A program made the position numbers and the translations under genes. The notes beneath the pieces were generated by a model. The model ran no database searches. It was not told where the DNA came from and saw only the letters and a list, made by a program, of their open reading frames with translations. Of a stretch of DNA of 64,000 nucleotides, positions 58,101 to 64,000 are shown piece by piece (position 1 is the first letter of the stretch; every line of letters starts with the position of its first letter). Origin of the DNA: Ancylostoma caninum (taxonomy: Eukaryota; Nematoda; Chromadorea; Rhabditida; Ancylostomatidae); the NCBI GenBank assembly GCA_037903475.1, contig JBAJFG010000008.1, positions 1 to 64,000 of the forward strand. Reading direction: 5' to 3'.

Positions 58101-61100
58101 ACTATTCAAGTGCGAACGCCTCCCCCCCCCCCCTTCTAATGTGTTAATAAATTAGAACCTAGAAAATTCACTTTCTTTCCCTCATACATAGTGTTCTTCA
58201 TAGCAGAGATTAGCCATATTTGATCATTCTGGAAATCAATAAATGCGAATGCCGCTGCGGATGGATAGCACAGATCAAACCGTGCCTCAAAATATGAAGA
58301 GATTTTCAAAGGCAAATGTGCACATTTGTGACTCTTTACAAAAGCGTACATTTCGCGGCGCCTATTTTTGCAATTACCAGTCGATGTGGTTTACTGTTTG
58401 GGGTTTTACGGTTGTGTTACACATATTTGCAATCAATAGTCTTGATCTGTTCTGTTTGACGAACTCAAAGTAATTGTACCTGATTGACAAAAACGGATTG
58501 CAAATCGAAGAGGGGTAGGCAGGCTTAGTTATCAACATAAGGCGATAGCTTGTTAGCTTATCGTAATGGGAGTTAGGAGTGGTAGATCAATCAGGCACTG
58601 ATGTTGCGTCAATAATCGTGACAACCTTGCGCGTTTGCAGACGTTTGGAAGGTTCTTTGAGTTTCAAGCTTGCGTGATTCGTTTTCTTGACTTCGTGTGT
58701 GTGTATTCACAATGACCGTCCAAACGGGACCCAACATGGATTACGGTACGGAATTGTGCGTTCCTATTGTAAATCTTGAAAGAGAAATGTTAAAACTTTT
58801 TCTTTGCTAGCTTGTTTATGCAGCGGCAATTCACTTCCTTATTTTCAACATAAATGTCCTTTCTGCTTTTTTTTTCTCAAGAATTCATTATTTGAATATC
58901 TTTACGATGGTTCAAAATGTTCAGTGGGGAAGAATTATTTGCATAAATAAAACACGTTAAGAGCTGAAAGATAGCAAAAGAAGCGAACGCGAACTTTGCT
59001 GGTTTTCCCAGGCGTTGCATTTGATTAAACGTGTTGTTTTTGCATTAGTGCATTTTGAAGTTTAAAGTTCATTCGAACATATTGTTTTTACTACGGTTCA
59101 CTCTAAATTCCCTCGGTTGGGGACAGCTTTTACAAACTGCTGCTAAGTGCTCTCATTTTTTTTTTACTGTTCATGCTCTCCAGCTATCGCACCTAGGTAT
59201 GAGGAGCTTGATTAAGTCGTAACAGATGCATTCGTTTTAAATCTGAAGAAATGTGAAAAGTTTATGAGTGTTGGGACTTCATTTTCTTTCCTTGAGTGGA
59301 TGAAATACTCTCTGTTGGGAGCTTGGAATTCGTGCAGAAATGTAGGAGCTACCTTTATCACTGAAAATTCCAGGTCTGAGGGTAACCCTGAGAGTTTCAA
59401 ACAATCTTTGGAGTACCGATGCTGTGAAAGCACAACAAGGAATTATCGCGGAGACATTGCCGCCTCAAGCACGTTCAGCGATGAGCAACGGATAAGAATT
59501 CGTTGGGAGTGCCTCAGTAGACATACAGTGTCCACTGTTGATTCGGGGTAGAAAGTGGAGAATGTCCATCCGTTGTCCATCTCTGCGCATATTTGAGACC
59601 GCAAGGTATTCACAGGTAGGCAGTGATTCCTTGCTGCTTATTCCATAGCTGTGACACTCCAATGACATTTGAGCGCGCAGAAAATTCCATTGAAGAAAGC
59701 TGTCGTGCGCACGCTTCATCACCTGTTTGCGCAGGTTAAAACATGAAGCAGGAGGTTCGGACGAGAATGAGAATGGTGGTACTAGTGAAATGTGTGGATG
59801 CGCAGACAATTATAGTGTCACGTTGAATAGCGGGGTAGCGCGTGTGAGCGGGCCTGACCACTTAATCCTTCTTTAGCAAAGGTTCACCGAAGCAGTGAAA
59901 ATTCCGGTGGGTGCTGGCTTGAGAAAGTGGTTGGCATAGATCATATTTCGTCAGCTGTATTTACAGTGTCATTAGGTTCAGGATGTACAGCTCCATAGGA
60001 TTTTGTGGTGGACGAAGACTGTAGAGATCACTCAGAATTTTCCTAGAAATTTTTTTGTACATTCAAAACTAACATCATCAGCTGCATATTAAATGTGCTA
60101 GGGTATTGCTTCCGTCCATAATGTTTAGCGTATAAGAGAGAACACAGAGAGTAAACCTAGGTCAGAATGCAAGTGAAGGTTGGGTTTTGTGGAGATGGAA
60201 CTACGGAAATTCAAGGGAAAGGGATCTAGTGGAACTGGACAGTTACCTACTGGCGCAGTCGAGAGAGGCACCAGCTTGACAACCGTGTCCTCTCAGAGGC
60301 GATCTCACAATGGGCAGAGAATATTGGCCATTTGGTTGGTTGAAGAATGGGAACTCCTGCCATCCCATGCGAAATTGTACTCAGTGAGGCAGTTACTGCC
60401 TACATTTACGTTTCTAGTGAAGCTCGCTTTGCACTTCCATATTTTTAGAACGATATTTAGGTTGATGTTGACTGTTGTGGTAATCATTGCACTTGGAACA
60501 ATCACAAAAACAGAACTCTTCTCGCGCCAGCGTTGAGATCCATTGAGATATGAGCAAAACGGTGTACTGTTGAACGTGGCTGTGATCACGAAACCCGCTT
60601 ACGTATTGATTACGTTGATTAATGATATCGTGTGCGACTACGAGCAATGGATTGATTCACAAACGACTTGCTGATGTCAGCGATATGCTGAAAAAGGAAC
60701 AGGGATGCACAGACGTATTCTGCTGAATTTGACATCGTTTTCTGTAGAATTAGCTTTATGTAGCTTTTTGCTTTACACCGCATGCCCTTATGTCCAGCAT
60801 TTCACAGCATTATAAAAAAATATGGTGCAAAGCTGTGACAGCTTTGCTGGTGGTTTTATTAATCAAATATTACGTCGAATATGGGTCGATCGAAGATTTT
60901 TTGAACTGCTGTGTTTGTAGGTTCCATGCGCTTTTTCTTCAGCCTTAACCGACTGGTCGGATATAAAGTGATGAAATTTTCTTTGCTATATACCATGCTG
61001 ATACGGTTTGCTCCGGAAAGAGAACTGTTCCTCAAAAATTTTTGCCTCACGGTGCACCATCCGTCAGCTGAGCCACGTCACAGCACGTATGATAATGCAT

Positions 61101-62934
61101 ACTTGATGCGGGGCGACTCAGCAGACGAGCGGTGCAGCGTGAGGCAAGGATTTTTTTTGAGAGAAACTATATATAGAGGCTTCAGCTTTCAATAAAAGTT
61201 GCGCGATTGCGTGCTTAACACGAATCTCAGCCTAGATGATCTGCCGCGTCGCATCTGTTTGCGTCGCGGCCCTCTTACCTCGCAGTCGTGAAGCAGCACG
61301 TCCCGAAAGCAGTTTCGCCACGCTCATCCGCTTGTTTCTTCACGTTCTGACAGGTTCTATCATGATTTCAATAGGTTGAGACGAACGATTATTGTTAAGA
61401 CTAGTTAGAGGACGCGTGATACGCGTCAGAACATGTCAAAACCAGTGGATTACCACAATGAAACCGTGTTGCGGCAGCGGTGCTGAGCGGTAGCGAGATG
61501 GTGCTAACGATGGTATTAGCACTGAATCGAGAAGACCGCAAGTATGTACCGTACATCCGAAACGACGAGTCCGCAGGCGCGATCGGGGATCCACAGGCGG
61601 CGTGGCTGTGACGTATGCTGTGGTGTGCAATTTGGCAGCATATAGCATACATCACAGCCGCGCCGCCTCTGGATCACCGACCGACTGGGCGGACCCGTCG
61701 TTTCAGATAGACGATACGCACAGTCTCTATCAAAAATCCTTGCTTTACGCTGCACCACCCGTCAGGTGAACCATATCGCGTCACGTATGATAATGCATAG
61801 GCGTCGCGTCGCGGCTCAGCAGATGGGCGGTACAGCGTGAAGGAAGTATTTTTGAGAGCGGCTGTATGTAATCTCCCCTAAATACTGTCCTTCTCGAAAA
61901 GATAGATTCCGTGCGCAGTCGAAAAGCGTTGCGATCGCAGAGACCTGAACGAAAGATGCTGAAAGAGCATGCTTCAAGTGAGGGTTGAGTTGGTAACGCC
62001 GCGGTTCTGTGGCCGTGCCGTCATGAAACTCCGCACAGAGTCGGTCTCTTTTTGAGAAGGACAGTACCTCAGCGGCTCCACAGTCGACGCCAAAATGAGT
62101 TTGTTCAAAATCTGGGTGCAGAGGTCGGTGAGGGTGCTGATCATGGATGTCATACTCATTTTACATGGTAGTATCAATCCTACTGATTTTATTCCAAGCG
62201 TGATCCTCCTTTGGATCGCCCTGAAAACTGCGTACAAGGGTTTTCAGGAGTGCTGGTTAAAAACATTACGAGCATTCAATGAGAACAGGCAATTCGAAGG
62301 TGAAAGTTTTGGGAAAGTCTGAAACTGCACCGCACGAGTAAATTTGAAAAAAAGTGTGACAATGCAAAGTGGTCATTATATACGTGATGAGCACAGCCAA
62401 GAATCCTACGTGTAAGTTTTCATGTAGATCTCAGTCACAAGTCGGACTTGGGAAGAATCAAAGAAATGGATACCATGTATCGTTTAAAATAAATACGATG
62501 TTTGTGATCAACACCCTTGACCACCCCTGCATGCAAATATGCTGGCCTTTTTGAAAAGTTCCTAAATTGGTTACGTTTTCAAGTTTTGAACTGAGGAGGT
62601 CTAAGCGAAGAGGCCGGAGTTGAATGTTTTTGCTGGTCTGCATGGAATTGGTTTGATTTCGGGTTATTTACTACATTATTTAATGCGTTTTGGTTGAGTG
62701 GATGATGCCAGAAGGCTGTAAAGGTGAAACATCGACTGTCGCTGGTCAGCAGTGTACTATTTTTTCACTATCACATGTTCGTGCATTTTCGACTGATTTC
62801 TATGTGTTACAGCGACATTGATGCGTGGCGTGGAAGCGTCATTAAATCCCGAGTTTCAAATCCAGAACGAGGACTTTCCGGCGTTACCAGGAGCATCACC
62901 GGGCGATCATCCTGCCCAGGCGCCTGCGTCATTG
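52147..62934 (+). CDS. ntl-2: CCR4-NOT subunit 2 (CNOT2/NTL-2), 5' part
   Basis: Three exons were placed: 52147-52279 (ATG at 52147, ends phase 1), 56947-57060 and 62813-62934. The phases agree across both long introns. Exon 1 ends in NETEFPSLGAR, matching the first FPAL-type motif of CNOT2. Exon 2 is Ser/Pro/Gly-rich (GTPSGGGFSPLPTTSG). Exon 3 contains FQIQNEDFPALPGAS, and NEDFPALPG is the hallmark of CNOT2 proteins. CNOT2 is a scaffold of the CCR4-NOT deadenylase and binds CNOT1 and CNOT3 through a C-terminal NOT box. That part is missing here because the gene runs past the right edge of the window. The 4.7-kb and 5.8-kb introns carry MITEs and hairpins. Small alternative exons inside the introns are possible. 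Confidence 0.85.
54364..54412. repeat. Perfect 20-bp hairpin
   Basis: GTTTTTAAGTTTCCTAAGAG (54364-54383) is perfectly complementary to 54393-54412, with a nine-base loop (ATAAACGGC). A second small hairpin (CTGGAGCG / CGCTCCAG, about 54419-54448) follows directly. It lies in an intron. It could be a foldback relic, a cruciform site or a source of small RNA. The stem is short for a standard microRNA precursor. Confidence 0.7.
56060..56155. mobile_element. Partial MITE, copy 3 of the GAGGCAAGGATTTTT family
   Basis: The right half (GCGTGAGGCAAGGATTTTTGAG) and an inner segment around TATTATCATAGG match the elements at 61020-61170 and 61721-61864. The left end is lost or diverged. Confidence 0.55.
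57783..57825. repeat. 13-bp perfect inverted repeat
   Basis: GGTAGTCGTTGAG (57783-57795) pairs with CTCAACGACTACC (57813-57825) around a 17-base loop. The pairing extends by two outer bases if a G-T wobble is allowed. No further context explains it. Confidence 0.65.
61020..61170. mobile_element. Foldback MITE, copy 1 of the GAGGCAAGGATTTTT family
   Basis: The left arm (CTCAAAAATTTTTGCCTCAC, then GGTGCACC) is complemented by the right arm (GGTGCAGCGTGAGGCAAGGA, then TTTTT). The centre contains CACGTATGATAATGCATA, shared with copy 2. Confidence 0.7.
61721..61864. mobile_element. Foldback MITE, copy 2 of the GAGGCAAGGATTTTT family
   Basis: The arms are CAGTCTCTATCAAAAATCCT and the complement of the right end (...AAGTATTTTTGAGAGCGGCTG, followed by TA). 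The centre is shared with 61020-61170 (GTATGATAATGCATA). It ends 19 bp before another MITE. Confidence 0.7.
61884..62065. mobile_element. TA-flanked foldback MITE, copy C
   Basis: CTGTCCTTCTCGAAAAGATAG at the left and its complement (CTTTTTGAGAAGGACAG) at the right, with TA on both sides. It is a third member of the family at 985-1164 and 46386-46549, and the centre shares AGAGCATGCT and GACCTGAACGA. Confidence 0.8.
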
Positions 62935-64000
62935 GTAAGAGGGCATTCTTTGTTTATGTGTATGTGGTACAGGATGTAAGTCACATGTTGTTTAACGACG
63001 TTCCGTCATCAGATGTTTTAATATTCGCTTTACAAACGTCACTTCTGCGCTAGAGGTTTTGTTATTAGGCGATACCAATATGACTCATTTATTTGAGGAG
63101 TCATGTTCCGCCACACGGCTGCAGCTTTATCTTTTTTTGAATACCGTTTAATTAACATTAAACTGCATGTGGTACATTGAATTGTTATAACATAAAAGAC
63201 GCTTCCTTCGTTTAGAATAGCCGATTAAATCTAAGATTAAAGAAGTTCTGTAGTCGGTCTAGAAAATCCTTTTTTTCGGACACGGCCCAAACGTAAATAT
63301 CTAACCGAAGCAGTGAACAGGTGTACCTCACGTATTAGTCAGTAGATGTTAGTTTTTTTTTTTACCATTACTCATTGAACGAAATATTGCTTCTGCTGCT
63401 ACACGTAATTCTACTAGTGGTACTTTCGGATTCAATATACCACCAGTCCCACTCTTACAACACGAAACTGCTGTTGGAGCGGAAACCACTGTTCAAAAAC
63501 CTTGTTGAAATTCTTCGAGCGTGTACGTTATGTATACTTTCGTGTTGAGCGGGTTATTGCTATTGAATACAGGACAGTAACTTGTCAGTGTCGGTGCTGA
63601 CGGTGTTTCAACTTGTCATTTGTTACTTGCTGGGATATTCATTTTGCCTTCCATACGCTTCTTCATCTGACCGCGACCAGTGGTTATTTGCACTCTTTTC
63701 TGCCAACTATCAAGTCATGTAATATTTTGCCTCACTTTTTTTCTATTCTGTAATATCTCAGTTGGTTTAACTAAGACAGTATTGGGAATGTCGTGATTTT
63801 ATGAAAATTCGCTGAACATTTATTCATCCTTCTACTGATCACCTATTTTGATGGTCTTAGCACATTTTTTTCGATTCTTTCGATCTATCCTACATCCTCT
63901 TCCAAATCATCGTTATATTCACCATAATAGAGGTAACGTCGGTGATGCCGATGATATTGGTCATGCACGTTTTTCAATTAATTTTCATCCGTTGTTCATA
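62935..64000. other. CNOT2 intron 3, cut by the window edge
   Basis: The donor is TTG|GTAAGA at 62935. I see no further CNOT2 exon before 64000. The next exon should begin in phase 0 and lead into the conserved C-terminal half of the protein. Confidence 0.5.

Larger units (their letters stand above)
57061..62812 (+). other. CNOT2 intron 2
   Basis: A 5.75-kb intron (donor ATG|GTGAGA, acceptor GTGTTACAG). It holds a 13-bp hairpin at 57783-57825 and a cluster of MITEs at 61020-62065. An ORF at 57393-57794 (133 codons) follows an acceptor-like CTCGCAG at 57405-57411. Splicing exon 2 there would give a stop after about nine codons, so it is not part of the main product. Confidence 0.6.

Overview
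The window looks like nuclear DNA of a nematode, most likely a clade V / strongylid-type worm. It has a chemoreceptor gene of the nematode-specific Sra/Sre type, short-consensus acceptors of the TTTCAG type, trans-splice-like acceptors just upstream of start codons, introns from tens of bases to several kilobases, and many small TA-flanked foldback elements. I cannot assign a species.

Layout. 1-1394: intergenic, with one MITE. 1400-14617: a complete, young BEL/Pao LTR retrotransposon of 13.2 kb. It has 855-bp TG...CA LTRs that differ at about two positions, a 5-bp target duplication GCCAC, and a primer binding site that fits tRNA-Gly. It carries gag (with a long RS-rich tract), pol in the +1 frame (reverse transcriptase, RNase H, integrase) and an extra 725-codon ORF after pol. 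16514-21750 (-): a six-exon Sre-like chemoreceptor, with a dead Tc1/mariner-family copy in its first intron. 22050-22268: a TGAA microsatellite. 23681-24664 (-): a six-exon NAA60-like N-acetyltransferase. 25.2-28 kb: MITEs and a short mariner-ended element. 29262-29667 (-): the 3' end of an unrecognised gene, with a frame break. 31352-38262 (+): a forkhead transcription factor whose domain is split over four exons. 38530-41553 (-): a coiled-coil (possibly F-BAR) gene built of small phase-matched exons, tail-to-tail with the forkhead gene. 41.7-49 kb: repeats, including a 1.3-kb long inverted repeat. 49.8-50.3 kb: a GC-rich island. 52147-62934 and beyond the right edge (+): the CCR4-NOT subunit CNOT2/NTL-2, in kilobase-scale introns full of MITEs and hairpins.

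The most unusual object is the retrotransposon. Its ORF after pol, in the position where an env gene would sit, is not envelope-like. It ends in a three-knuckle zinc array with the same order as the array in Gag and an identical 18-residue linker between knuckles 1 and 2. The element therefore seems to carry two Gag-type proteins. The second ORF has a good branch site and 3' splice site just upstream, and the leader has strong 5' splice sites, so a spliced subgenomic mRNA is plausible. The gag stop codon lies in the loop of a perfect 8-bp hairpin exactly where pol must be entered by a +1 shift.

Exon models were assembled by eye from splice signals, reading-frame phase and family similarity. 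No search was run.
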